64,000 nucleotides of DNA, taken from NCBI GenBank assembly GCA_039566865.1, contig CM076952.1, positions 16,760,501 through 16,824,500 of the forward strand, read 5' to 3'. Below are positions 1 through 12,883 of the stretch, piece after piece (positions within the stretch are counted from its first letter, which is position 1; each line of letters opens with the position of its first letter). The notes under the pieces are model-generated. The model made no database searches, was not told the DNA's origin, and worked only from the letters and a program-made list of their open reading frames with translations. The position numbers and the translations under genes are program-made. Source of the DNA: Aurelia coerulea (Eukaryota > Cnidaria > Scyphozoa > Semaeostomeae > Ulmaridae).

Positions 1-809
1 TAGAGCACAATAATGTGAAAAGAAGTGACAAAAGACACGTTGGTTTTTCCTCTCCTGAAAGATTGGGGCCTGATAAACATACAATAAAAAAGTCCGCGAA
101 GAAAAGGTCCGCGTTTTAGGATTTTGCATAGGGGCAAATCCTAAAGCGCGGACCTCGCGGACCTAAATAATTTTCAATCCTACATGCATGAGTAAATCCA
201 ATTACTCAATTTTTTTTTCGTGTTCAATTTTTATTATCCCCAATGTCGTATTTCTTGACATAGCTTCGCATTTCAAACCTTTTTGAGTGTATATTTCTCG
301 AACGAAATTTTTTTACTGCAAAGCGAATCGAAAAACCCCACACACTGCACATTTGAGACTACGACTACAGTGTGACTATTTTTCTCAATCAGTGAATTGT
401 TATCAGAATTGAAAATTGAAAAGTGAAAAATGAATTGAAAAAAAACCCCACACTGTCGTAGTTTCAAATGTGCATTGTGTGGGGTCTTTCGATTCGCTTT
501 GCAGTAAAAATTTTTCGTTCGAGAAATATACACTCAAAAAGGTTGAAATGCGAAGCTATGTCAAGAAATACGACATTGGGGATAATAAAAATTGAACACG
601 CATTCATGATTGGATTTACTCATGCATGTAGGATAGAAAATTATTTAGGTCCGCGAGGTCCGCGCTTTAGGATTTGCCCCTATGCAAAATCCTAAAACGC
701 GGACCTTTTTTCGCGGACTTTTTTATTGTATGTTTATCAGGCCCCCATCTTTCAGGAGAGGAAAAACCAACGTGTCTTTTGCCATTTCTTTTCACATTAT
801 TGTGCTCTA
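1..809. repeat. Long palindromic (fold-back) element, arms ~365-374 bp, left edge at window start
   Basis: The first bases TAGAGCACAATAATGTGAAA return inverted at 790-809, and complementarity continues inward to about 374/448, leaving a ~74-bp centre. Arms are nearly identical. Each contains a smaller GC-rich hairpin with GGTCCGCG boxes. No protein reads through it. The palindrome starts at the window edge, so its true left boundary and target duplication cannot be seen. Confidence 0.85.
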
Positions 810-1225
810 GTCGTAATTCTCAGCTCTCGTGAAATTGGACTTCGATCTCATTTCGCACATGGTGTTATTGATTTCCGAGGGGTGATAAGCTTAGGCCCGC
901 TTTTAGGCCTAATGAGGAAGTCATATCAAACTCATGGCTATTGCGAGAAACGGGTTTTACTTGGAGATGATTCGGATTGCATCACTACGAATATGCCACG
1001 TATACAGGTAAAGAAATGAATCAGGATATCGTTGGTGTTGATATTTCATTTACTAGTTGATTTACTAGCTTCGTCCAAGATTTTTCAGACCCTAACTGGC
1101 GACGAGAGACTTGCACATACTGGGAGTGAAATGTGATTAGTACAGATCTTTTTCATCTCGGCAAGAAACAACATCGTGATGAATTTGCAAATCAGCGTTG
1201 GAAGCAGGAAATAAAACAAAAAAAG

Positions 1226-1352
1226 GTCCGCGAGATCCGCGCTTTAGGATTTGCCCCTATGCAAAATCCTAAAACGCGGACCTTTTTTCGCGGACCATTT
1301 TACCTCCTTGGTCTTGGTCCGCGAGGTCCGCGTGGTCCGCGAGGTCCGCGTT
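1226..1352. repeat. GGTCCGCG hairpin and tandem octamer cluster
   Basis: An ~75-bp hairpin with GGTCCGCG ends and TTTAGGAT...ATCCTAAA inner arms matches the two hairpins inside the palindrome at about 61-165 and 645-725. It is followed at 1316-1351 by four near-tandem GGTCCGCG octamers. It looks like a very small inverted-repeat element; the octamers may be array growth from its end. Confidence 0.6.
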
Positions 1353-3173
1353 ATAGACCTGGCCTAATTTTTCAATAGAATGTATTATATGAGATTTTTG
1401 TGAAAGAGAAAGAGCCTCATATTACATCGAAAGTTAGGTGGACAATCGTAACTTCAGAATATCTTCTTGTCATTTTTAGGCTGTTTCTTAAGATTTTAAC
1501 GTATTTCTATAAGAAACTCTTGACTTGAAAACTGGAAGAAATTGTTGATAACTGATTTTTGCATTTTCAATAATTAAGATCTGTTCCGTGGTATTTATAC
1601 CGATTGAGTCTTAGAGAGTTTAAGCGTTTGAAAATGTCTGCAGAACAAACTTTTAAAATTGAAAAATGTTTCTTTGGTTCATTTAGCCAGTCACAGCTTG
1701 GAAGCTCTGCATTTAAGCCATATATTTTTACAAAGTATCATCAAACTTGCCAAGAGTCTTTTTTTTACAGTTACATGCTAATTTTCTATTCATATATCGT
1801 CACTCGACATATTCAACTAAAGCTAGAAACCAGGTTTTCTTCCTGGCAGCAAAAATAAAAATTTCCTGCAAAACCTTGCCAAAATGCCTTGCAAGTAGGA
1901 TTATAAGTTGCTATATTCCACTGGGCATAAAATTTCTTCTAGCATACCTAAATTCCTTCCGAAATGAGCTTGCAGACCAACACAGGAATAATGTCCATGC
2001 ATTCTTTGACAATGCAAACGCAATGCTTATATTTCTACTTGAAAACAGCTAATCGTATTAATCAACTAGGAAATGTGTGGGCATTTCGATATCAGGGGAG
2101 GCCAGGGCTTGTTGTAACGCATTTTGGAAAAAAGGACATGTTTGTCCTTAAATGCAACATGCAGGTTCTTCGTGCTACCACCATTTGCCAGGTTTGGCCA
2201 TTGGCTGCCGAATGCAATTTATTTTTTGTTGATGGGGCTACTGTTTTCTTGCAGATGGGAAATAAAATTGAGATTGAAAAGCTGCAACTTGCCTGGGCAT
2301 GGAGCAAGTTGTGACAGACACCGAGGAAATTTGTAAAACATAAAACAAAGCAAATTGATGGTGTTGGTACATCCCTTGAACTCATAAACTTACAACACCC
2401 GGCAAAATAAGGCTTTAGAGCCATGAAAAATTTACCTCGATATTTTAGGCTACCTTAAAAGTCCATCTCAAAGTGGAATATTCTAGATTTCAATGACAAA
2501 TTCTATCTCAAAATGTAATGTTGTGTCATTCTAATACACAAATTGTTCAATGGCGATAAAAAAGTACAAAATAAAAGCATTCTGATAACATCTTTCGTTT
2601 GGTAGGCATTTTCATTAGCGTTTTAACTTGCCACAGGCTGACAAACAATAGCAGCTTGCATTATTTTTCATGCAGTTTAAACCTTTTACTCTTCAAACAG
2701 CTAATCTCGCGACAATTCTTTTCAAAAATTTTGGGGGCCCCTTGCCTGTGCTTTTTACCGGTCGGAGGCACTAAAAAATCTTTTCCAGCCCCGCCCCAGA
2801 ACAACATTATTCCATAGATAGAAGAAGCAAAAGTGTTCCGATTTAGTAGGAGCAGTGTCAACAGGAGGCTGATCTGTACACTTTTGTTACAGATCCAAAG
2901 TTTTGCTGGTTTAGTGTTAATATGGAGTCTGAGAAGGCTGTGCAAATGACTTAATTTTTAGGGGTTGTATTTTGAATGGATTTTGCTTTGTTTAATCATT
3001 CAAATTTTTTGGGTCATACCAAAAAGCTCTTAGCCAAGCACCTCCAGGAAATCAGTCAATTGCTGAGAATAATGCCTGGTGATATCTGTAAACCAAGTAG
3101 AAGTTCTATGGCATTATTTGCTACACTGACTACTGACTTTATATGCATAACAGCTTATTTTTTTCCTTTCAAG
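1353..3173. other. No gene recognised (upstream part of a GDPD1 intron)
   Basis: I looked on the + strand for the missing HRGG and ELDxxLTKD exons of the phosphodiesterase and did not see them. Short open frames here have no family signature. The acceptor at 3172-3173 closes this intron. Confidence 0.5.
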
Positions 3174-6100
3174 ATTGTTGTTGCTCATGACAATAACTTG
3201 CAACGTGTTTGTGGAAAAGATATAAACATCAGTGATCTAAAATATGAAGTAAGTTCAGGTTTGAATGCTGTTAGCTAGTGTATGGTGCATCATGTCCACC
3301 TCTTAAAAATGGAGTTCATTAAACAAACTGATGATTTTATGTCACCGATGGTAAACCAGAAAGACAAAACTTTTTTAAACTACAGTAGGGTACAGAAGAG
3401 AAGACTTTTTTGCCTGAGAAGATAGACAGCTATGCCAACAATGGTGCTGAGGAACTTTTTAACAAGATTCATTGTATTCCATGATCAAATTCCTAAAGAA
3501 TTGTTGAAATTTTTTATTGGAAAGCAATGTAGCTTGGTAGAAAAGTTTCTTGTCACCATCTTCAGAGTACTCATCTGTCAAAGGAAAGTTCCCTTCTTCC
3601 CAATCAACAAAGTTTGATTGTTTGTCTTTTGTTTTCTTCTGAATTCAGTTGTCGAATAAAGTTGTCTTTGCTGTGTCATATCATGTTGATTTACCGAATT
3701 CCTAAGCCTATATTTCAACACAAGTATTATCTTGAAACTGTTAATGTATTGAATCTAGAGGCTTTATTTATCAGTTTGTAATTCTGGCAGGTTAAGCAAC
3801 CATTCTAAGCTGGCAGGTTCAGCAACCATTCTAACCATTCTAAGCGAAGGGTGAAAAACCCTTAGCTGCAAGATCAAGTTATTGTTAAATTTACGACTCC
3901 ACTTAATTGTTACAAATGAATGCCCTGAGAACCCAAAGAGACTGCTGTAAAGTGGTGCCATATTACTGTTTCAGGAGCTGCCATCGATGTCAGAAACCCT
4001 AGCAGTGACCTTCACAGATGGTATGATACTTTATTTAATTTGCATTGGCAATGGCAATGGATCCATTTCTTTAATTTAGCCATGCATTTATTAAGTAAGC
4101 CATTTCCTGTGTCCAAACGAATGCACCGTCAAATTACCGGGTGTCCCAAAAAAGTACTCCCGTTTGAAAAATCCCCAAAATTTGATTACATGACCGATTC
4201 TTCCATTTTCTTTTTTTGTCAAGTAGATCAAGGGCCAAATTATTTTTCCAGACATACAGTAGCTGGTTTCGTAATTGCTTTTAAAAGTAGCAAATTTATC
4301 TCTTTTTGGGGCTACCTGGTTTTGAATCATACTGCAAGACAGCATTGATGATTTCCAGATCAATTTTTTGTGCACGAAAGCTTATAGTTTGGTCATAAAT
4401 GACGGAAAGAAATGTGCATTATCATTGGAGACTTAAATGATGAAACAAAATCTGAAAATTTTTTATCTTAGGTAAGATTGAGTATTTTACATAAAAACTA
4501 TAGCTCAAAATAAGGTTTTTCACCCTTTAATTTTTCTACCTTGTTGAATCAGAAGCAAACATTTTATAATCTAGAAATATTTTTGGGTCCTTGACAAAAC
4601 GAGTCAAAAAGAAAATTTATCAAAGGTTTGACGATTGAGTTTTGGTGACTTTTTAAACAGGAGTACTTTTTTGGGAAACCCGGTAGATGTCACGTAAAAA
4701 TGCCCGTGAACAACAACTATTGAAATGTTTTGCATAAGTAATTTTGCGTTTTTGCAAATCTCACTTGACATCTGATTTGAGACAGACTTTAATTGTTAAA
4801 GGCAGTCTGTCACGCATCTGATTTGCTGCAATAAAATCAAAGCTCCAATCAAGATTCAGATGTCCTTGTGAATATGTATATTTGGAGCAAACGAGGGCTA
4901 ATCGCTCTCACTTTCTACGGTCGTAGAAAGTCAGTAGGATCAGCAGCCATTCAATTCTACTATTCTTTGTATTGTCATTATCACCCAATCAGATGCATGA
5001 CAGACTGCCTTTAAGCCAACCTGTCGATTCATCATTCTAGATAACTGTTGTACTGCTACAAATGAGGAGGACAGAAGGATTCCACTCTTGAAAACTGTGT
5101 TCGATGAGTTTCCAAACCTGCCTATTAACCTTGATGTCAAAACTTACAATGAAGATTTAATTGAGATGGTATGTATTATTGCTTTCTTTCAGATTATTCT
5201 TCATGACCTTGTGTCTTTTCCTGCTTTGGATGGCACAGTAATGAGTAATCTTTTTTTTAAATTGTTTTGATGATGATGATTAAAAAAAGATAATTGTTCG
5301 CTCTTAATTCTTTACCTTGTGTTTCTCCTCATGAGTTGCCCACGAGGGCATCTTCCTCATAATGAAAGGGAAATGTAAACAAAGAAAGTGGCCGACGCCC
5401 TTTCAGTTCAAATTCTAACATATCAGTTGTCAATATTTCTTGGTGAGGATGTGTATCAGATACCCAAATATGGTTTGGCGCGTGTGAAAGTGTTGAAATA
5501 TTAATGTTGAAAGTTTCGGTTTGCAGTCACTTCGAAAGCAGCGTTGTGGCATTTTTGCCGAAGCAAACTCTTGAGTGACAGCGAATAGATCAACAATAGC
5601 CTTGATGAAATTTGCACAAAAATTGGATCCTCTTGTATCTTATTTGCTAGATTTGCTGTTTTATATTTTTCTTGGATTCTAATTTTTATGCTCGATTTGG
5701 TGCAGGAATTTGCTTAGGCCAAAAGAACAAAGCTACCAACTTTATCACCTTATCTCTATTATGTTTTGTTTTATAGGTTCACAAAATGATATGTGATTAC
5801 AACAGAAAACACATCACGGTTTGGGGAAACGTTAGTGCCAAGACTACAGAAAGATTATACAAATTGGTAAGTGGCACTTTCGATTGCTAGCATGAACGAA
5901 CTATTTATACAGACGACATGTCACGTGACTTTATCGATTCACTCTCGAAAACATCGTTTGTTTTTTCAAATTGAATCATCATCATTAATTTATTTAACGT
6001 AGGCCATATTAAAGGGAAATAGCTGCATTATAGCTAATTTAGGACTACTTTATAAAATTTACAATTTCTTAAAATAAATCGATTAAAATGTACAATGTAT

Positions 6101-9100
6101 AGTTACAAGATAAAAAGTAATCCGACATTCCCAAAGAGGTCCAGAGTGACGCTCATCCCCCAGAAAGACGGCGGACACGCCGCGCGAGGGAACCCCCAGA
6201 CGCGTAATATAATAATATTGATTTATTCACGGTTGGCTTGTAGATAACTACTTAAAGCTAATTAAAGCCAACCATTAACAAAAACAAAAATTAGAAATTA
6301 AAGAATCCTATTCTAATCTTAACTATACAAATAAATAAATATCTATACAAATCCTAAATTATTTGCAAATCTCGTACATAATCTACAGTTTAACTTCCTA
6401 AGTTGATGCCTTTTTTATCTGCCGCTTGAATTCTGTCAAGATATGAGACTCTTTTAGTTCCAATGGCAACGAATGCCAGAGTTTGTTTCCAGTGTACCTG
6501 ACTGTCTCTATTCAATAAGTATTTGTTCGTGGAATCGGTACTGACAAGTTGTCATTACCTCTCAGTCTATAGGGGATCTTTTCTCAACGAAGATTTCATC
6601 CATAAATTTAGGATTAAGATCATTTTTGGTACACTAAACTGCATCCGCCGCCCGGGAAACGCCCACGAAAGCACTGCACCCAGCCCAACCAGAGGGCACA
6701 TTTTTCATTTTTCATTTTCATTTTAAATTATTTATATACAAAAACTCTTCAGCTTACAAACGCAATACTTAAATAAGAAAATAAATATCCTAATTACATT
6801 AATATAGTCTATATACAGTCAAAGCAAAATTATGTACAGTAACCTATCTAGTAGCAGCTGCTCTTCCAGGGCGTCGTGTTTTAGTTTGTGTTCAGCTCAT
6901 ATAATAACTTTTCAATTGTTTTTTGAATCTACTAAGTGTAGGGAGCTCTCTGATATTGATGGGTATATTGTTCCAAGCTTTCAGAGCCGAATAGTGAAAG
7001 CCTTTCTTGACATATTCAAGATTATTTCTTGGGATTTGTAGATCCCTGCAATTCCTTGTTCTGTAGTTGGAAGGCTGGGTCCTATGATGGTATTTACCCC
7101 AAAGGCTTTCGGGACATTGCCTGTTGATTGTTTTGTATGTCACAACTGATCGATCAAAGTTTATTAGTTGTTCAACGGCCAACCAATTATGAGACCAATT
7201 GTCTTTTAGTCTGGCCTTATCAATAATCGAACGGGCTCTGTCCTGCAGACGTTGGAGGGTATTCAATTTTGATTTAGGAAGACTCCCCCAGATAACATTG
7301 GCGTATCGCAGATGGCTTTCATTAAGGACCAGAAAGGCCCACAACACAATTCTACTAGACCATTCAACACAAATCAATTATAAAAGTTTAGAAGCTGTTC
7401 AGAGCATTTCAAAACAGTAGCGACGAGTGACGAGCAACTTCTAACTGATGGAGTTTATAGCGCTGTTTACAAAAGCATCGTCACAAAGGCAAGTTTCTCA
7501 CAGGTATCTTGGAGTAAATTCATGGTTTGATTTCGCGAACAGCTTATTCCTGCAAGTATTTCATTAACATACGTCGTACTGACAATTGCAACCCTTTCTT
7601 TTCCTGCTGCAACGTTTTTCAAATTTCATTTCAAAACCTATAGACAGTTTCTAAAGATTTATCCCCAAAGCAAGGTGGCATCGTGTATTCAACACTTCTG
7701 TGACATCATGCTTTGCATGAATCGAAAATAGTCCTTGGCTTTGTTGTCTACATGTATCATTTTGCAAACAACCCCCCCCCCCCCCCACTCAAAAAGCTGA
7801 ATTTCCGCCACTGGTGGCCAATGCAGTGAGCATTTCATTTTATTTTATACCGGGTAACCTAAAAAAATTCACGAGCTACATCATAAATAGCTCCCTGAAA
7901 TCAAAAGCTTTTATCAAATGCTTTGTATCACATTTTAATTGAAAGGCTTAGCTATCTTTTCAGATGCTAAATGGTCATTTTAAGCAATGGTTAAATAAAT
8001 TAATGATGATGATTTTTTGCCGAAACCAGATTGAAAGAAAATTTCGAATCCCGGATTTCTTAACTTGAATGAAATAATCGCCATCATTTTCCAGTCAACA
8101 TTTTCTGAAAGCTAGAACATAGCGATGGATTTGAAGTCGTCTGGGGAATTTTTTGTTTGTTTGCAAAATGATGGACCTCCGTTCCTCATTCAAATTTCGT
8201 GCTCCAAAGCAAATTTGGAATTCAGCTTTTTGGAATTCACCAAAACATGTTTATCCAAATGCAATGGCCTCCGCCTTTCAGGAGATTTTTGAGCTTGTCT
8301 TAGAAATGCATGCACCTCTCAAAAAAAGGAGGGTACGTGGTGAATTTGCACCTTGGCTAAATCAATCCATTAGAAACCTAATGAGGGAGAGTGATTTGGC
8401 AAAGAGGGCTGCTGAAAAATCTCCTGAGAAATGGAGCTCATATAGGCAACTTAGAAATAAAGTAACGAAAGAAATAAAGGTTGCTGTACAGTCACATTAC
8501 CACGGGTTAATTAATGAAAATAAGGACAACCCGAATGAAATGTGGCAGACTATTAACAGAGTCTTAGATAGATCCTCGAAATCAACAATGCCTGCGAGTT
8601 TAGACATTGAGGGCAAAAAACTAACCAAGGAAGGAGATGTAGTAGAGGCATTGAATCATCATTTTGTTTCAGTTGGACCGAAGCTTGCAAGTAAAATTGA
8701 ACAAAATCCCAATGATGATCCTCTTAAACATATTGATACTGAACCTAATACGATGGGACTCACCCCAGTTGATGACAACTACGTACCAAAGGCCATTAAA
8801 CAACTAAAAGATAAACAACTAAAAAATGGCAAGGCACCGGGGCCTGATAAGATTCCGACAATGCTGATAAAGGACGCTGCGGATCTCATATGTAAACCGT
8901 TGACAATGGTTCTCAACTCTTCTTTACGGAAGGGTATTTTCCCTGACGTCTGGAAACTGGCGAGGGTCACCCGTGTTTTCAAATTAGGTTCTAAAAGCGA
9001 GGCTAACAACTATAGGCCTATCTCGGTAATCTCTGTGTTCTCGAGGATTCTCGAAAGAATTGTGCATGATCAAATCTATGAATACCTCAAGGCAAATAAA

Positions 9101-12100
9101 GTTCTAACAATGAGTCAATCAGCTTTTCAAAAACTTTGTTCAACAATAACATCATTGATTGATAGTACTGACTATTGGTATGAGAATATTGACTACAAGA
9201 AACTTAATCTAGCAATATTCCTTGATCTCAAAAAGGCATTCGATACCGTTGACCATAAGATTTTGTTAGAAAACTGAGCAAATACGGTATTCGAGAACTT
9301 TCCGGAGACTGGTTTAAATCATACCTCGAAAACAGAAGGCAGTACTGTGCCGCCAACGGTTATGAGTCAAGGCCTAGTACAGTTACATGTGGTATCCCCC
9401 AGGGTTCCTGTCTTGGCCCCCTTCTCTTCATAATACCGGGTGAACCAGAAAAAAGTTCCCACTTTTGAAAATTCATGGCATCAAGAGTACTGAATGGATT
9501 GAAATGAATCAATATTCGCTTGACAGCCAAAAGATCGAAGTATTTTTGTAATTTTTCTCACCTTCTTACGAGCACTGAAAAAATTGATAAATTCAAGTTT
9601 ACAAAAACTTGATGGTTGCAAAATGACTGAAAAAGGCCTAAAATGCTTGATCAAATCATAAAGGACTCCTCGCTCACAACAGCAGAGAAAATGCAATTTC
9701 TCATGGGTGGTGCTATCCTCTGCACATCTATTGCCATGGGATTGAAAATCTTTAGTATCTGTTTGAAAATCTATGTCTTATAACTCTTGAGAGAGGTGAA
9801 ACGCCTGTGTGTATTGTTCTTTGTGAGGAGTGTTCTAATGATTTGATCAAGTGTTTTAGGCCCCTTTCAGTTATTTTGCAGCCATGAAATGTTTGTAAAG
9901 TTGAATTTACTTATATTTGCAGTGCTCGTAAGAAGACAAGAAAAATCACAAAAATACTTCAATCTTTTGGCTTTTGTCTAGGATTTGAATCATTCAAATC
10001 CATGAAGTACTTGTGGTGCTACGAATTTTTGGAACTTTTTTCTGGCTCACCCGGTATACCTAAATGACTTTGAAAAATGTTGAAAGTTTCTAAGGCGGGT
10101 ATGTACGCTGATGATACTCATGTGATCTTAACATCTATGAATATTGAAGAACTAGTTCATAAGGCTCAAGGGGAATTGACCCATATTTCTGAACATATGA
10201 GGTTAAATAAATTAAGTGCCAATCCTCAAAAAACAGAGTATATGATAATTGGACACCCTCGTAGAACTAATAAAGTCGAGATACGTGAAACATTGAGACT
10301 TAATGGCTCAGATATTAAACGAGTGAAAAAAACCAAATCACTTGGAGTCATTGTAGATGAAGGGCTCAACTGGGAAGAACAATTCAAAACTGTTAAAGGC
10401 AAAGTTCATGGAGGTCTTGCATCTTTAAAAAGATTGAAAAACATCCTCCCACAATCTCAGTTAAGCAATGTTTATCGTGCTCTTGTAGAAAGTCACATGC
10501 GATATGCAGATGTTATTTGGGGTAGCCTCTCAAATTCAAAAAAGGAATCCCTTCAACGTCTTCAAGACAGAGCCGTCTCCATGATCGAATCGTCAAGAAT
10601 TAAAGACGAATGGTCAAATATTTTCCTTCACGCTGAACAACTTGTCATGTTTGATTATGCCGTTATGGCCTATAAGATCATGAACAGACTCTGCCCGGAA
10701 AATCTCTGGAACAAATTCCAACGAAGATCCCAATACTCAAGCTATAACACTCGATTCTGTAGAGATCTTCAGATTCCGAGGTACAATCTGGAGTATGCCA
10801 AGAAAGGATTTCTTAAGGTCTAAAATCCCTATAAGTATTAGGGAGCTTCCTACCTTGTGCCAATTAAAAAAACAACTAAAAACACACTTGATGAGCTGAA
10901 AGCCAATAAAAACACGACTCCCTGGAAGATCAGCAATGCCATTTTAAAGGACAGGTCCGGGGTAGGTCCGGGGTTGGTGTGATTGATGACGGGATGCGGG
11001 ATGTTGCTGCTGTGGGTGATGTGTGGTGCTTTTTCCGCTGTTTTTTGCCTTCTCCTTGTGGGGTTGCGTGTTCGGATGGGCGTTGCTTATTTGGGTGAGT
11101 GATTTCGCGGGGAGAGGGCGGGCAGTGGGGGGATGTGTCATGCGTCATTCGTGGTGGTTTTGTCTTGTGTTTTGTCGTCGGTCGTACCGGCTCCGGACTT
11201 GTCCTTCTAAGTCTTTTTCATATGTATATGATATTAATTTTGTAAAACTTTTCTTTATGTAGTATTAGAGCTAAAGGGATTTCGTGTATGAATAATTTAA
11301 AATGAAAAAATGAAAATGGAAATGGACTGGAAAGCGAGAGAATAGTCCGAGAAATGAACAATTTTCCGTATTTTTGAAAATGTTTTTTCGGACAGTAGGC
11401 ATAACTTAAACTGACCAAGCAACATCTCAAAAGATAGCTGAGCCTTTCAGCTACATGCTGATACCTTGTTTGTGTTCATAACATTTGTTTTCAGGAAACT
11501 ATATGCGATCTAGCTCTTGAAGTTCTTTTGGGTCACCCGGTCATTATTTAAACAGTGTTGAAATTCAATGTTTCAAAGACCTGCTTTACAATTGGCCCTG
11601 TGATCATACCCATACCAGCAAAGGGCTCAAATCTTTTAAATCTTTGAAAAGGTCGGTGTAAAATTATATGGCATTTTTCTTTGAATTGGTTCGCTTGAGA
11701 GGAACTTATGTTGCTTTGCTGTAAATCTGCCGTGGAAATTTTTTGACAACTTGATTTTTTTTCAAAATGGTAGCAATCTAATTATTTTTGAAAAAATGCA
11801 TGGAAAATTTTGAAAAGATTTAAATCATCGTAAATCCTAAACTAAGAGAGGAATCATTATGAAACCTTAGAGTGAGCCATAGTTTATGAAGGCCTACGAC
11901 ATGGTGGCAAGCAGAAAACTGTAGCTTTTCTAGTTTAGGATTTAGACATTTGATGACGTCATAGCCTAAAATTTAATAAATGCTGCCATCTTGAAACTAA
12001 GGAAGATATTAATAAATTGCCACGGTAGATTTACAGCAAAAAACCCTAAGTTCCTTCCAAGCCATTTATTTCAAAGAAAACTGCAATAGAATTTTACACC

Positions 12101-12846
12101 GACCTTTTTAAAGATTTGAGCCCCATGTTACCCATACCACTTTATTTTCAGTTGCAGATGTCGTCCCCCTTTGGCCAACATAGCGAAGGGTTCTCGGCTT
12201 TCCTGCTTTACAATTATTGGCCCTGTAATCATACCCATACCATATTATTTCAGTTCTCGGTTTTCCCGAAGTCTGTCAGGACCACCCATCGTTATATTAT
12301 CCGGTGATGAGAAACCCGTCCTTCAGCGGAAGTTATTTTTACATTCGTCGAGCTCCCAACTGATTAAGTGTACCGAATAATTGTCCCCCCCCCCACTTAT
12401 TCATTTTTGAAAAATTTCCAGTCTCCCCCCGCTTTTATACCGAACCCCCTTATGTTAATTCTTGAAGAATTGAAATGACAAGGGACATAATTTGTAAATA
12501 GATATGAACAAGATACGTGTTTAATTAAGATAACTACTATGTTCAATTTTTCCAACCTCCCCCGAGATTACTATATCGAGCCATTTCCTACCCCCCCCCC
12601 CCCCCCATTATTCTCGCCCTGTCTCCGTTTATTCGATACTCGAGAGTAAGTGCTAAAATATAAATTTTTTCTGTTTTCAGGATCCAGAGATACCTTTACT
12701 ATTTTCCTTCCGGAAATGTGTAATTCTTGGGTTAACATTCTTCACTGGCCTACTTCCATTCATCCCTTTTAAAGAGAGTTTCCTTGAAATTATCATGCCA
12801 GCTCCAGTCCTGAGGTTAGTAGAATAGTGATTGATTTTCTAATTTC

Positions 12847-12883
<37 letters not shown>

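Larger units (their letters stand above)
7850..11540. mobile_element. CCGGGTAACC MITE split by a LINE insertion
   Basis: The left end (7850, CCGGGTAACCTAAAAAAATT) and right end (to 11540, TTCTTTTGGGTCACCCGG) match the two ends of the compact 307-bp copy at 25019-25325. Both include the inner block around 'GGCTTAGCTATCTTTT' and its inverse. The intervening sequence is a + strand LINE, so the MITE was there first. Confidence 0.55.

Noticed and set aside
1..3173. N-terminal exons of GDPD1 within the window
   Set aside because: I looked for the HRGG and ELDxxLTKD motifs on the + strand and found neither.
10930..11262. GC-rich frames downstream of the first LINE
   Set aside because: The translations are Pro/His/Thr low-complexity on one strand and unstructured on the other; the stretch is the LINE 3' UTR before its (GAAAAT)n tail.
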